Source: Marinobacterium zhoushanense (GTDB taxonomy: Bacteria; Pseudomonadota; Gammaproteobacteria; Pseudomonadales; Balneatricaceae). From it: DNA of 64,000 nt. Positions 27,354-37,614 of this stretch are shown piece by piece. Where the stretch lies: the NCBI RefSeq assembly GCF_014641945.1, contig NZ_BMIJ01000004.1:62001-126000 (forward strand), in the 5' to 3' direction. Every line of letters begins with the position of its first letter. Position 1 is the first letter of the stretch. A program made the translations under genes and the position numbers. A model generated the notes under the pieces. It was not told the origin of the DNA and searched no databases. It saw only the letters and a list, made by a program, of their open reading frames with translations.

Positions 27354-28118
27354 TCAACACTGCACCACGGCTTCGCTGAACTGGTAACCGATCCCGCGTT
27401 CGGTGCGGATATAGCGCGGCTGGCGGGGGTTTGGCTCGATTTTGCGCCGCAGGCGCAGGATCAGCACATCGATGGTGCGGTCAAACACCTCGGTGTCCAT
27501 ACCCCGGGTTGCCTCCAGCAGTTGCTCCCGGCTCAGTACTCGACCGTGTGACTTGATCAAGGCTTCCAGCAAGGTGAACTCAGCGCTAGTCAGTGGTTCT
27601 GGCTTGCCATCAGGGCGGGTCAACTGGCGAGCGGAGAGATCCAGAATCCAACCGTCAAAGCTCAAGCGTTCATGGCGGTACTGATCGTCTCGCGTGGCGG
27701 GTCCACTCAACTCGGTGGTTCGGCGCAACATGGCGCGCACTCTCGCCACCAGCTCGCGGTTGTTGAACGGCTTCATCAGAAAATCGTCTGCGGCGATCTC
27801 GAGCCCAAGAATACGGTCTGTTTCGTCGCCCTTGCCGGTCAGCATCATGATCGGGATGCTGGAGCGCTGGCGCAGCTCTTTCGCGAGTTGCATGCCATCC
27901 TCCCCCTTCAGACGCAGATCGAGAATCACCAGTGAAAACACGGCAGTGTTCAATGCGGTGCGCATCTCGTCACCACTGGATGCCGCGTGTACCTCATAGC
28001 CACTGTCCTCCAGCAGGTCGCGAAGCAACTCGCGCATATCCGCTTCATCATCGACCACCAGGATCCGCAGCCGGACACGGTCAGTCTGGACACGGTCAGT
28101 CTGCACGGTCTCGGACAT
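27354..28118 (-). CDS. OmpR-family response regulator partner of the hybrid kinase
   Basis: A 254-residue transcription factor with a receiver domain (acidic VVDDEAD, phospho-acceptor Asp67 in VILDLRLKGEDG, lysine in MKPFNNREL) and a C-terminal winged helix ending GYQFSEAVVQC. The frame reaches 28184, but the ATG at 28118 follows a clear AAGGAGT site. The first residues contain a tandem QTDRV-QTDRV from an exact 15-bp DNA duplication (28073-28102). It heads the kinase and binding-protein operon. Nearby targets could include the second porin or the divergent LacI gene. Confidence 0.88.
   Translation of the reverse strand: MSETVQTDRVQTDRVRLRILVVDDEADMRELLRDLLEDSGYEVHAASSGDEMRTALNTAVFSLVILDLRLKGEDGMQLAKELRQRSSIPIMMLTGKGDETDRILGLEIAADDFLMKPFNNRELVARVRAMLRRTTELSGPATRDDQYRHERLSFDGWILDLSARQLTRPDGKPEPLTSAEFTLLEALIKSHGRVLSREQLLEATRGMDTEVFDRTIDVLILRLRRKIEPNPRQPRYIRTERGIGYQFSEAVVQC
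28073..28102 (-). repeat. Exact 15-bp tandem duplication in the regulator 5' coding region
   Basis: GGACACGGTCAGTCT occurs twice head to tail (28073-28087 and 28088-28102). It duplicates five codons in the N-terminal tail before the receiver domain and keeps the reading frame. Confidence 0.9.
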
Positions 28119-28538
28119 TCTTACTCCTTGTTTATTGTTATCTGGCGCTCTACATATCACAGTTGAACGGACGAAAAATTTCAATTGTTACAAATTGCGT
28201 AATTTTATAACGTTATTTAACACAACACAGATGTGGCTTTTCTGTAGTATAGTAGGACCGTCAATACGGCCGCTCTACGGGACAACCCAACACAGAGCAC
28301 GCTTGACCTTTTTGAACGATAGGTACCAAGCCGGGAGAAAGGATCACTCCGGTTCGGGCAAACAGATCGTCGTAGTAACATTACAAAAATAAATATAAAT
28401 AGAGCTTGTCATGTTCAGCGATAACTCTTTCAAGATCCAACCGCGATCCGCCTGCCGTATGTCCCGGCTCAACCCGCCAGACGTACAAACCACCGCTCCA
28501 CAGCGCTCGATGCCCAGTTTAGACCGGGAGGGCGCCTG
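28119..28538. other. Divergent promoter region between the response regulator and LacI genes
   Basis: 420 bases with no gene. It is AT-rich near 28165-28220 and contains CGTAATTTTATAACG at 28198-28212, a palindromic relative of the HexR-like sites (12 of 15 pattern positions). A TATAGT element at 28248-28253 could be a -10 box for the plus-strand gene. The LacI gene start has a GGGAGG ribosome-binding site at the right end of the region. Confidence 0.6.
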
Positions 28539-29615
28539 ATGACCGCCAAGGAAACCGAACTTCGGCGCATGACGATCAAAGATGTCGCCCGCCACATCGG
28601 TGTTTCGACCGCCACCATATCCAATGCCTTTAACCGACCAGACCAGCTCTCTGTCGAGTTGAGAGAACGGATACTGAACGAGTGTAAAAATTTGGGCTAT
28701 CGCAGTCCCGGTCTGGCACCCCGCTCACCACGCCCCGGACGAACCGGGGTGATTGGCGTGGTGCTGTCGGACTGCCTCTCGTACAACCTCAAGGACTGCG
28801 TCGCTAATCAGTTTCTGACCGGACTGACCGAAGAGCTCGACAAGGCACAGCTCAGCATGCTGATGTTATCGGCCAAGGAGATCGATAGCGGCTGTCAGTT
28901 CAGGCAGCACGAAGCGATGGTGGACGGCTTCATCGTCTATGGTCAGATGAATAACCGGCAAGCCCATGAACAACTGCTGCGGCAACGTAAGCAGCTCGTC
29001 AGCGTCGACTGCATAATCGAAGATAGCAGCAGTATTCAAAGTGACAATTTCGGTGGCGCGCTTGTCAGCGCACGCCACGCCCTGACTCACCAACCTCAGA
29101 GAGTTGCTGTCTTGGGGCTCAGATTGATCGACTCCAGACACGTCTGCCGCGTTTATGATCCGTGCGAGCTGTTCGACGAAACTGAGTCGATCTCGGTTCA
29201 GCGCCTGCGCGGCTATAATGCGGCCTTTACCGAACGCAACCGACAGTTGCTGCACGACAATATCTGGAACATCCCCGTTAACAACCATGCCTGTGCCCAG
29301 CAAGCCGCACGTGAGGCTTTGCTATGCACTCCTCGTCCCGAGTTGCTGCTATGTATGAGTGACACCATCGCGATTGCAGCACTGCAGGAAGCACAGAAGC
29401 TTGGCATCCGAATTCCGGAGGACCTGAAGATTGTCGGCTTCGACGGCATTCCGGAGGCATTGAGCTGCTACCCGTCCCTGACCACCGTATACCAGAACAG
29501 TATCGAAAAGGGTCGCCAGGCAGGCAGGCTGTTTCTAGGCAATACAGATACCCAACAGATAATGCTATCGACAGAGCTGCTGATCGGTGGCAGTTGCCCC
29601 CGCCCCTCGCCCTAA
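28539..29615 (+). CDS. LacI-family transcriptional regulator
   Basis: A 358-residue regulator with helix-turn-helix TIKDVARHIGVSTATISNAF (residues ~12-31), hinge region GYRSPGLAPRS, and a sugar-binding-type effector domain (GVIGVVLSDCLSYNLKDCV, MVDGFIVYG, VGFDGIPEAL). It is divergent from the three-gene signalling operon and convergent with the second porin gene, so it may control either. No GTAAACGTTTAC palindrome was found near it, so its operator differs from that of the other LacI protein. The cysteine content is rather high for the family. Effector unknown. Confidence 0.87.
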   Translation: MTAKETELRRMTIKDVARHIGVSTATISNAFNRPDQLSVELRERILNECKNLGYRSPGLAPRSPRPGRTGVIGVVLSDCLSYNLKDCVANQFLTGLTEELDKAQLSMLMLSAKEIDSGCQFRQHEAMVDGFIVYGQMNNRQAHEQLLRQRKQLVSVDCIIEDSSSIQSDNFGGALVSARHALTHQPQRVAVLGLRLIDSRHVCRVYDPCELFDETESISVQRLRGYNAAFTERNRQLLHDNIWNIPVNNHACAQQAAREALLCTPRPELLLCMSDTIAIAALQEAQKLGIRIPEDLKIVGFDGIPEALSCYPSLTTVYQNSIEKGRQAGRLFLGNTDTQQIMLSTELLIGGSCPRPSP

Positions 29616-29617
29616 CG

Positions 29618-29655
29618 TAAAAAGCCGGAGAGCCCATTGGTGACTCTCCGCGCAG
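29618..29655 (-). terminator. Terminator behind porin 2
   Basis: On the minus strand CGGAGAG pairs with CTCTCCG, followed by GCTTTTTAC. It is positioned downstream of the porin 2 stop codon and close to the end of the convergent LacI gene. Confidence 0.7.
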
Positions 29656-29737
29656 GAAAAGACCTTTAAGACAGTGCGAGACTCAGGGTAGAACCGGAAC
29701 AGGAAGGGGGGCTGATCCGGTTCTGACGGGCCTGCCC

Positions 29738-30718
29738 TTAGAACGTGTAGTTGAAACGCATACGCAGCGCATTGGTGGTGTCATCGGTCACGGCATCGCC
29801 ATCCGCCTGAGAGAACGAGCCCGCAAAGGTCACCGACGCGTTTTCGAAATCGAACAGCGGCACTGTGTAAGCCAGGTAGGCCGTAGTCACGTCGCTATCG
29901 ACGCCGGCCAACTCATCTTCGGAATAGATCAAACCGGCACCGAAGTTGCCGTAGATCATGTTGGCAATGTAGGAGGTAACCTCTTCGTCCGCACCCGTGC
30001 TGTCATCTTCGAGATGGGACACCGCCAGATTCACGTCCGCTCCACCAGCCTTGAAGCTGGAGGTCAGGGCATAGCCCTGCTTATCAACATCGCCACCGGC
30101 GGTCAGGTCATAGTTGACCCGCTCATAACCGGCAGTCAGGCTGAAGTCACCGCTGGACCAGGTAACCGTGGGGCGAACACCGCCAAAAGCCGTGGTATCG
30201 TCGCCATCTGTGGTTTCACCATCGCCAAAAATGGTGCCCAGCTCGAACCTGAGGTTTTCGCTGCTGTTCAGGTGCAGCGCAAACTGGCCACCGCCATCAC
30301 CGACACGACCACGCGCCAGGTTTGCTTCATAGACTGAAACGCCACCAGCATGACTGATCAATGTGTCCTTACCTTTCGGAAACAGGTTCACCGCCTCGAA
30401 GCGACCAGCCTGCACGTCCCAGGTGGAATCGCCGAACTGGATCCAGGCATCGTCCACCGCGGTATCGCCATCGGTTTTCAGCAGTACGGTACCGCGTGCC
30501 TGAACGAAGTAGTTGCCTTTTTCGTGACGGCCAAAAGCATTCACTTCGACGCGACCATCCTGGTCGTATGTGGTATCGGTGGTTTCAGTATCGGTCGCAT
30601 CGGTGTTCAGCTCGATATTGGCATCGAAGCTGAGTTCGGCCATCGCCGGAGCGGCCATCACCGCCACTACCGCGGCACACAGGATATGTTTTACAAAACG
30701 GCTCTTATTCTTATTCAC
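29738..30718 (-). CDS. Outer-membrane porin (small sugar porin), copy 2
   Basis: A 326-residue beta-barrel porin and paralogue of the one at 21343-22320. The signal peptide is MNKNKSRFVKHILCAAVVAV with cleavage near AMA-E, and the C-terminal RMRFNYTF ends in Phe. The start codon is GTG (30716-30718), preceded by GGAGCAAGAGAG. The two proteins share most strand sequences, for example YDQDGRVEVNAF and GRFEAVNLFPKGKDTL, showing a fairly recent duplication. No LacI palindrome like that of copy 1 precedes it, so regulation has diverged. Substrate is probably a sugar. Confidence 0.88.
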   Translation of the reverse strand: MNKNKSRFVKHILCAAVVAVMAAPAMAELSFDANIELNTDATDTETTDTTYDQDGRVEVNAFGRHEKGNYFVQARGTVLLKTDGDTAVDDAWIQFGDSTWDVQAGRFEAVNLFPKGKDTLISHAGGVSVYEANLARGRVGDGGGQFALHLNSSENLRFELGTIFGDGETTDGDDTTAFGGVRPTVTWSSGDFSLTAGYERVNYDLTAGGDVDKQGYALTSSFKAGGADVNLAVSHLEDDSTGADEEVTSYIANMIYGNFGAGLIYSEDELAGVDSDVTTAYLAYTVPLFDFENASVTFAGSFSQADGDAVTDDTTNALRMRFNYTF

Positions 30719-31405
30719 GACTCTCTTGCTCCATAACTACAGGATTCGTGCTGGATGGAGAAACTCTCCAAACCGACGGGATAGGGGCGAAAGTTACGCC
30801 CCTTACGATGCCCAAATCGGACAGCGTTGAGAGGTGATGGTAAAAGCCATTGGAGACAGGACTCAACAAAAAGTTGCTAAACTTACATACTTAATTCTCT
30901 TAAAAACTCTTAATTAAGCTAAAATCGTGCGTATACTTTTGTTTTTTTACATATTTACTCAACTCAAACCTCGTACCCGTCTACGGTCCATCGGGTTCTT
31001 GGCATCGCCGCCACAACGCTGACATACACAGCCTCTCAAAGATTAAGGGCGCAATACTTAAAGGAACTGGGAACTCGTCACGAACAGACGGCTTATGGAT
31101 AGCTATACAAATTCGAGCCAAAACCGATACTTATTTGCTTTTATTACATAAAAAAAGACCCGCATAAGACCACGCAGGCCAAATGTATGTACTTTTACTA
31201 CATATGTGGTAGCCTAAGCTTCAACTACTCGAACCGAGGCGAGATCTAGAGTTTGCGGGACACGTCAAACCGATTGCATAGCCGGCCCTTTCGGTTACAA
31301 CTGTTACAAAGCCAGAGCTAGCCAGTCATCTTGCATTTACCTATTGACGTTATAACCCTGAAAACCGGAGCCCCCGCCTCCATACCAAAAATAAGAGACC
31401 AAGCC
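30719..31405. other. Long divergent intergenic region between porin 2 and pgi
   Basis: 687 bases without a supported gene. It is AT-rich, with a repeat-bearing stretch at 30889-30920 (CTTAATTCTC, then CTCTTAAAAA, then CTCTTAATTAAG) and long A/T runs at 30940-30960 that would suit the porin promoter. A HexR-like 15-mer is at 31190-31204 and a weaker half-site at 31136-31150. The frame from 31331 reaching the pgi start is not considered part of Pgi. Confidence 0.65.
31190..31204 (+). promoter_or_regulatory. HexR-like operator upstream of pgi
   Basis: TGTACTTTTACTACA fits the pattern TGTAnTnnnAnTACA in full. It lies about 200 bases upstream of the pgi start and resembles the sites before glk and edd. 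Confidence 0.5.
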
Positions 31406-33081
<1,676 letters not shown>

Positions 33082-33085
<4 letters not shown>

Positions 33086-34044
33086 ACAAAGTGATCAGTT
33101 TCGGAGAGGCGTTGATCGACATGCTCTCCAACCGGGTCGGCGGTGCCGACCTGGACGGCCCGGAAACCTTTACCCGCTACCCCGGCGGCGCTCCGGCCAA
33201 CGTGGCGGTGGCCGTGGCCAAGCTGGGTGGCCGCTCCCATTTCGCGGGCAAGGTGGGACAGGACATGTTCGGCGACTGTCTGCACGACGCCATGGCGGAC
33301 GCGGGCGTCAACACCGACTACCTGCTGCAGACGACGGAAGCGAAAACCGCGCTGGCGTTTGTCTCGCTGGACGAACATGGCGAGCGCTCGTTCGAGTTCT
33401 ACCGCTCACCCTCGGCGGACCTGCTGTTCCGGCCGGAGGAGTTCGGCGCCGACTGGTTCGACGAACCCGGCATCTTCCACTTCTGCTCCAATACGCTGAC
33501 CGAAGCCGGCATCCGCGAAGCTACACTGGCCGGCGTCGCCAAGGCGCATGAGAAAGGCTACCTGGTCAGCTTCGATATCAACCTGCGCCATAACCTCTGG
33601 CCGGCCGACCTGGATCCGACCCCCTTTGTCTGGCAGGCAATCGCGCAGACCGACCTGCTCAAGCTGTGCACTGAAGAACTCGCGTTCCTGTGCCGTAACC
33701 AGAGCGAAGCGGAGGTGATCCAGCGGATTCGCGACGCCGGCGTCAGCCTGATTCTGGTCACCGACGGCGGAAACCCGTTGCGCTATTTTGGCCGCACACT
33801 GAACGGAGAACTGCAGCCACCAAAGACCAAGGTGGTCGACAGCACCGCTGCGGGTGACGCGTTCACCGGCGGAACCCTCTATGCCCTGGCCAAGCATGGC
33901 ATAGACCGCAGTCATCTCAGCGAGCTAAACGACCGAGCCCTGCTGGAGCAGGTGCTTGAGGTCGGCATGCAGTGCGGTGCCTTTGCGGTAACACGCAAAG
34001 GGGCGTTCGATGCGCTGCCAACTCAGGCCGACCTGAACCTCTAA
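33082..34044 (+). CDS. Fructokinase (PfkB family)
   Basis: ATP-dependent carbohydrate kinase of 320 residues. The N-terminal motif GEALIDML, the substrate-lid region YPGGAPANVAVAVAKLGG, and the C-terminal PfkB signature DSTAAGDAFTGGTLYAL with the catalytic Asp are all present. It overlaps pgi by 4 bases (ATGA). Together they convert fructose, for instance from mannitol oxidation by the dehydrogenase at 49.3 kb, to fructose-6-phosphate and then glucose-6-phosphate. Fructokinase is the best fit; a related 2-keto-3-deoxygluconate kinase is less likely because Edd and Eda act on phosphorylated intermediates. Confidence 0.88.
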
Positions 34045-34056
34045 CCTCTCCCCCTC

Positions 34057-34088
34057 GAGCCTGCGGTCAGCTCGCTGATCGCAGGCTC
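34057..34088. other. Strong hairpin at the convergent fructokinase/gntR ends
   Basis: GAGCCTGCG is answered by CGCAGGCTC, and the inner bases GTCAGC and GCTGAT extend pairing to a stem of about 15 bp with a tiny loop. It overlaps the last codons of gntR. There is no U tract on either strand. Confidence 0.65.
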
Positions 34089-35080
34089 TCTCCCGGCTCC
34101 AAACGGAACGGCAGATCGATCACCGACCGGTTTACCGGCTTACCCTGCAACCGTGCCAGCAGGTTTTCCGCTGCCAACCGTCCCATCTCCTCACGCGGTG
34201 TTACCACGGTGGCCAGTCTCGGCACCATCGCACTGACAATATCGTGTCCGTGGAAACCGGCGATACCGATCTGCTGTGGTACAGCTATTCCCTGACGCTG
34301 ACACTCGTAGAAGGCACCAACAGCCAAGTCGTCGTTAGTACAGAAGATTCCGTCCAGATCCTTATGTTGCTCCAGCGCCTGGCGCAACAACAATGCACCG
34401 CGGGTGAACGAGGATGCCTGCTCGGTCTGCAGACTGAAAGGTTCAAGCCCATGTTTGCGCATCGCCCGCTCGTAGCCCTGGATCTTGAGCCGGGTGCGTG
34501 CGTCCATGCGCGCGGCGAAGTACACGGTGTTGCGATGACCACGTTCGATCATCAGTTCGGTCATCGCGAACGCCGCCGCCTCGTTATCGAACCCTATCGC
34601 CTGCTCAATGGCGGGCGAAATAGAATCCATCACCTCGATCACCGGGACACCGGCGGTCTTGATCATTCGCCGCACACGCTCGGTATGAAAACTCTCGGAG
34701 AGGATCAAACCGTCCACGTTATAGCCCAACAGGGTCGCTATTCGTGCCTCCTCCGCACTCTGGCTATAGCCATAGTGGGCCAGCATGGTTTGATAGCCCG
34801 CCGGCTCCGTCACCGACTCGAAGCCACGGATCAGCTCGGCGAAAACCTGGTTGGTCAACGACGGGACAAGCACTCCGATGGCATGACTTTTCGAGCTGGA
34901 GAGAATGTCAGGCACTTTATTGGGAATGTAGCCGAGTTCGTCCAGTGCGCCTTGGATCTTCTCCTGCAACACACTCGAAACCTGCTCGGGCTTTTTCAAA
35001 TAACGGCTTACCGTCATTTTGGTGACGCCGACACGGTCCGCGACATCCTGTAGGGTGGGTCTTTTTCTTTTTTCGCTCAT
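34067..35080 (-). CDS. gntR: GntR-like LacI-family gluconate repressor
   Basis: A 337-residue repressor. The helix-turn-helix TLQDVADRVGVTKMTVSRYL is very close to E. coli GntR, followed by the hinge GYIPNKVPDILSSSKS and a sugar-acid-binding domain. The frame opens at 35116, but the ATG at 35080 starts MSEKRKRPT; the extra 12 codons would translate a perfect operator palindrome (35099-35112), so the shorter start is chosen. It is the last gene of the gluconate operon. Operators before dctP and before its own start suggest control of uptake and autoregulation. Confidence 0.9.
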   Translation of the reverse strand: MSEKRKRPTLQDVADRVGVTKMTVSRYLKKPEQVSSVLQEKIQGALDELGYIPNKVPDILSSSKSHAIGVLVPSLTNQVFAELIRGFESVTEPAGYQTMLAHYGYSQSAEEARIATLLGYNVDGLILSESFHTERVRRMIKTAGVPVIEVMDSISPAIEQAIGFDNEAAAFAMTELMIERGHRNTVYFAARMDARTRLKIQGYERAMRKHGLEPFSLQTEQASSFTRGALLLRQALEQHKDLDGIFCTNDDLAVGAFYECQRQGIAVPQQIGIAGFHGHDIVSAMVPRLATVVTPREEMGRLAAENLLARLQGKPVNRSVIDLPFRLEPGESLRSAS

Positions 35081-35098
35081 GGTGAGGTCCGGCGTCTC

Positions 35099-35112
35099 TG
35101 TTACGCGTAACA
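35099..35112. promoter_or_regulatory. GntR-type operator before gntR
   Basis: TGTTACGCGTAACA is a perfect palindrome with a CG centre, like the E. coli GntR operator. It lies 19-32 bases upstream of the preferred gntR start codon. Confidence 0.7.
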
Positions 35113-35179
35113 TCATACCGACGAAGGCGTATCAGGCATAGGTCATTCCCCACGCCCGATACGGATCAGAGCTGGCAGA

Positions 35180-35686
35180 TCATTTATCAGCCCTTTCACT
35201 CTGCGCCAGCGCAGCCAATACATCATCAAGCACCCGCTCCGCCGACTGATCGATAGAGACCTCTATCGCTTCACCGACCTTGGGCTCGATCAATTCGCGA
35301 AACTGACTTTCCAGCATCTCGCGACCGTTGAAGTAGTGCCCCTCACGACAGCTGTGCCGCGCCCAGATCGTCTCGACGCCCCCCTTCAGGTAGATCAGCT
35401 GCGCGTCATTGCCTTGCCGCAGCTGCTGCCGATACTGAGGCTTGAGGGCAGAGCATGCCAGCACCATCCCCTCCTCCCGGTTGATCAGATCGTTTAATGT
35501 CTGTAACCAGCCATAGCGATCCTGATCGTTAAGCGGTATCCCCTGGCGCATCTTCGCCACATTCTCCGGCGGGTGGAAATCATCACCATCGAAGAACGCC
35601 AGTCCCAGCCGCTTGGCCAGCAACGAGCCGATCAGCGATTTGCCACAGCCGGATACGCCCATCACGATATATCTCTTTTTCACCAC
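35180..35686 (-). CDS. gntK: Gluconokinase
   Basis: Phosphorylates gluconate to 6-phosphogluconate using ATP. The 168-residue protein has the P-loop GVSGCGKS at residues ~10-17, the substrate motif DGDDFHPPENVAKMRQG, and CSALKPQYRQQLR, all hallmarks of the GntK/IdnK family. It lies 10 bases after the TRAP large-permease gene, so uptake and phosphorylation are coupled in one operon. Its product enters the Entner-Doudoroff route at Edd, encoded 7 kb away. Confidence 0.94.
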   Translation of the reverse strand: MVKKRYIVMGVSGCGKSLIGSLLAKRLGLAFFDGDDFHPPENVAKMRQGIPLNDQDRYGWLQTLNDLINREEGMVLACSALKPQYRQQLRQGNDAQLIYLKGGVETIWARHSCREGHYFNGREMLESQFRELIEPKVGEAIEVSIDQSAERVLDDVLAALAQSERADK

Positions 35687-35695
35687 GCCCTCCTC

Positions 35696-37018
35696 CTACT
35701 GCCACCACAACGCCAGCTGCGGGAAGATAATGACCAGTGCCAGCACCAGAATCTGTAGCACGATAAAGGGCACCAGAGCGGAGAAGATCTCGCCCAGACT
35801 GATATCCTTCGGAGCCACCGATTTCAGGTAGAAAGCGGCGGGGCCGAATGGCGGTGACAGGAAAGAAACCTGCATGTTCAGGCAGAACACCACGCCGAAC
35901 CAGATCGGATCCAGGCCGAGGTTGGTGATGATCGGCACGAAGATCGGCATGGTCAGCAAGGCAACACCGACCCAGTCCAGGAACATGCCCAGCACCAGCA
36001 GGATCACCATCATGATCAGCACTGTGGTCATGACATGGCCGTCACTGAGCGACAGGATCACCGACTCCACGAAATCGATACCACCCATCAGGTTGTAGAC
36101 ACCTACCAGCGCACTGGCACCTATGCCGATCCAGATGATCATGCCGCAGGTCTGCATAGTCGCCTTGGCGCTGTCGCGGATCATCTCGAAATTCAGCTCG
36201 CCACGGATCAGTGCACTCAACATGATGCCGACCACACCCAGAGCCGAGGCTTCGGTAACCGAGGCGATACCGGTGTAGATGCTGCCAAGCACGATAACCA
36301 CGGTCAGGCCCGGAAAGAACAGCGCCTTCATGTAATTGATGTCACGCTCATCATCGGCGGCCATCTCTTCGGCCGTCGGCAGCGGCGCCAGCGAGGGGTT
36401 CAGGTAACAGCGGATCAGCACGTAGGCGACGTAGCATCCCGCCAGAATCGACGCCGGCAGGAAGGCAGCCTTGAACAACTCGCCTATCGATACGCTGGCG
36501 GTCATGCCATAGATGATCAGCACGATGCTCGGCGGCATCATGGTGCCCAGGGCACCGCCTGCGCAGGTGGTACCGATCGCCAGTTTGCGGTTGTAGCCCA
36601 GACGCAGCATCTGCGGCAGCGCAAGTATGCCGAGCAGCACGGTTTCACCGCCGATAACACCGGACATCGAAGCCAGAATTACAGCCACGATCAGCGTCTG
36701 TACCGCAACGCCGCCGCGCAGCTTGCGGGCCACCTTCTTCATGGCATCGAACAGATCCACAGCGATGCCGGATCGATCCAGCAACGCCGCCATCAGCACG
36801 AACATAGGCACCGCCAGAAAAACGTAAGCGCCAACAAAGCTGTACATGCGACTGGTGATCAGCGGCATCGCATCGACGCCGAACCAGCCGATGGTAAAGA
36901 TCAGCGCCACCAGGCCGGTAACGAAGGCCAGCTGCATGCCGGTCAGCAGCAGCAGGATCAACAGCCCCAGCATCAGCAGGCTGCCGTAAGCGATTCCTAT
37001 AGCGGAGAGATCAAACAT
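35696..37018 (-). CDS. dctM: TRAP transporter large permease (DctM type)
   Basis: A 440-residue inner-membrane protein with about 12 hydrophobic segments (for example ILLLLTGMQLAFVTGLVALI), belonging to the DctM subunit family that carries the substrate channel driven by a sodium gradient. Motifs such as MSGVIGGETVLLGILALP and TMMPPSIVLIIYGM are typical. The start overlaps the small-permease gene end by 8 bases. Genetic context (gntK, gntR) points to gluconate or another aldonate as substrate. Confidence 0.9.
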   Translation of the reverse strand: MFDLSAIGIAYGSLLMLGLLILLLLTGMQLAFVTGLVALIFTIGWFGVDAMPLITSRMYSFVGAYVFLAVPMFVLMAALLDRSGIAVDLFDAMKKVARKLRGGVAVQTLIVAVILASMSGVIGGETVLLGILALPQMLRLGYNRKLAIGTTCAGGALGTMMPPSIVLIIYGMTASVSIGELFKAAFLPASILAGCYVAYVLIRCYLNPSLAPLPTAEEMAADDERDINYMKALFFPGLTVVIVLGSIYTGIASVTEASALGVVGIMLSALIRGELNFEMIRDSAKATMQTCGMIIWIGIGASALVGVYNLMGGIDFVESVILSLSDGHVMTTVLIMMVILLVLGMFLDWVGVALLTMPIFVPIITNLGLDPIWFGVVFCLNMQVSFLSPPFGPAAFYLKSVAPKDISLGEIFSALVPFIVLQILVLALVIIFPQLALWWQ

Positions 37019-37601
37019 CGGCCTTACCTCCGCGCTTTAACCGTCCAAGCTGACGAAAATCGTCAAGCAGGTGAAGCAGAAACTGAACAAACATGACGCA
37101 CACAACCAGCAGAATCAGCGCTTTTAACAGCGCCGGGAAAGCGGGATTCCAGGCCGAACCTGAGCGTTCGAGGCGCAGCTCGCCCAAAGGCGATAACCAG
37201 GCACTGCTGGCCATCATCCAGGCGCCATAAGCCAGCATTCCGGCAAAAACCAGGCCCGCCAGTGAGTGGAAGATATTCAAATAGCAGCGTGCACGGGACG
37301 AGACCTGGTCATAGATCAGCACCACGCGCACATGCTTGTTGTTGGCCAGCGCATAGGCGCCACCGATGACAAACAGAGAGCCCCCGATAAACGCAGCCGA
37401 TTCGTGCACCCAGATCGTCGGAGAGTTGAACAGGTAGCGCATCAAAATTTCGAAAAAAGAGATAGCAACGGTAAACACGAACAACAGGCTAAGCAGATTA
37501 CCCACCCAGAGGATCCAGCGATCGAGCCGCGTGCGGCCGTGCTGTTCCACTTCGTGAGCCTCCTCTTCGCGAATGCGATCTTGAGCTTTCATGACAATCA
37601 A
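37011..37601 (-). CDS. dctQ: TRAP transporter small permease (DctQ type)
   Basis: A 196-residue inner-membrane subunit with four hydrophobic segments (LLSLLFVFTVAISFFEILM, FIGGSLFVIGGAYALA, LAGLVFAGMLAYGAW, LILLVVCVMFVQFLLHLL). It pairs with DctM. The N-terminal ~30 residues are charged and cytoplasmic. A hairpin at 37615-37633 lies between this gene and the binding-protein gene upstream. Confidence 0.88.
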   Translation of the reverse strand: MIVMKAQDRIREEEAHEVEQHGRTRLDRWILWVGNLLSLLFVFTVAISFFEILMRYLFNSPTIWVHESAAFIGGSLFVIGGAYALANNKHVRVVLIYDQVSSRARCYLNIFHSLAGLVFAGMLAYGAWMMASSAWLSPLGELRLERSGSAWNPAFPALLKALILLVVCVMFVQFLLHLLDDFRQLGRLKRGGKADV

Positions 37602-37614
37602 CCCGGGGAGTTAA

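Noticed and set aside
35081..35116. Twelve-codon extension of gntR
   Set aside because: It would translate a perfect GntR-type operator palindrome; the shorter start gives the conserved GntR N-terminus.
35574..37096. Plus-strand frames (up to 353 codons) opposite the TRAP permease genes
   Set aside because: The antisense product is His/Gln-rich low-complexity sequence, typical of the complement of membrane-protein genes.
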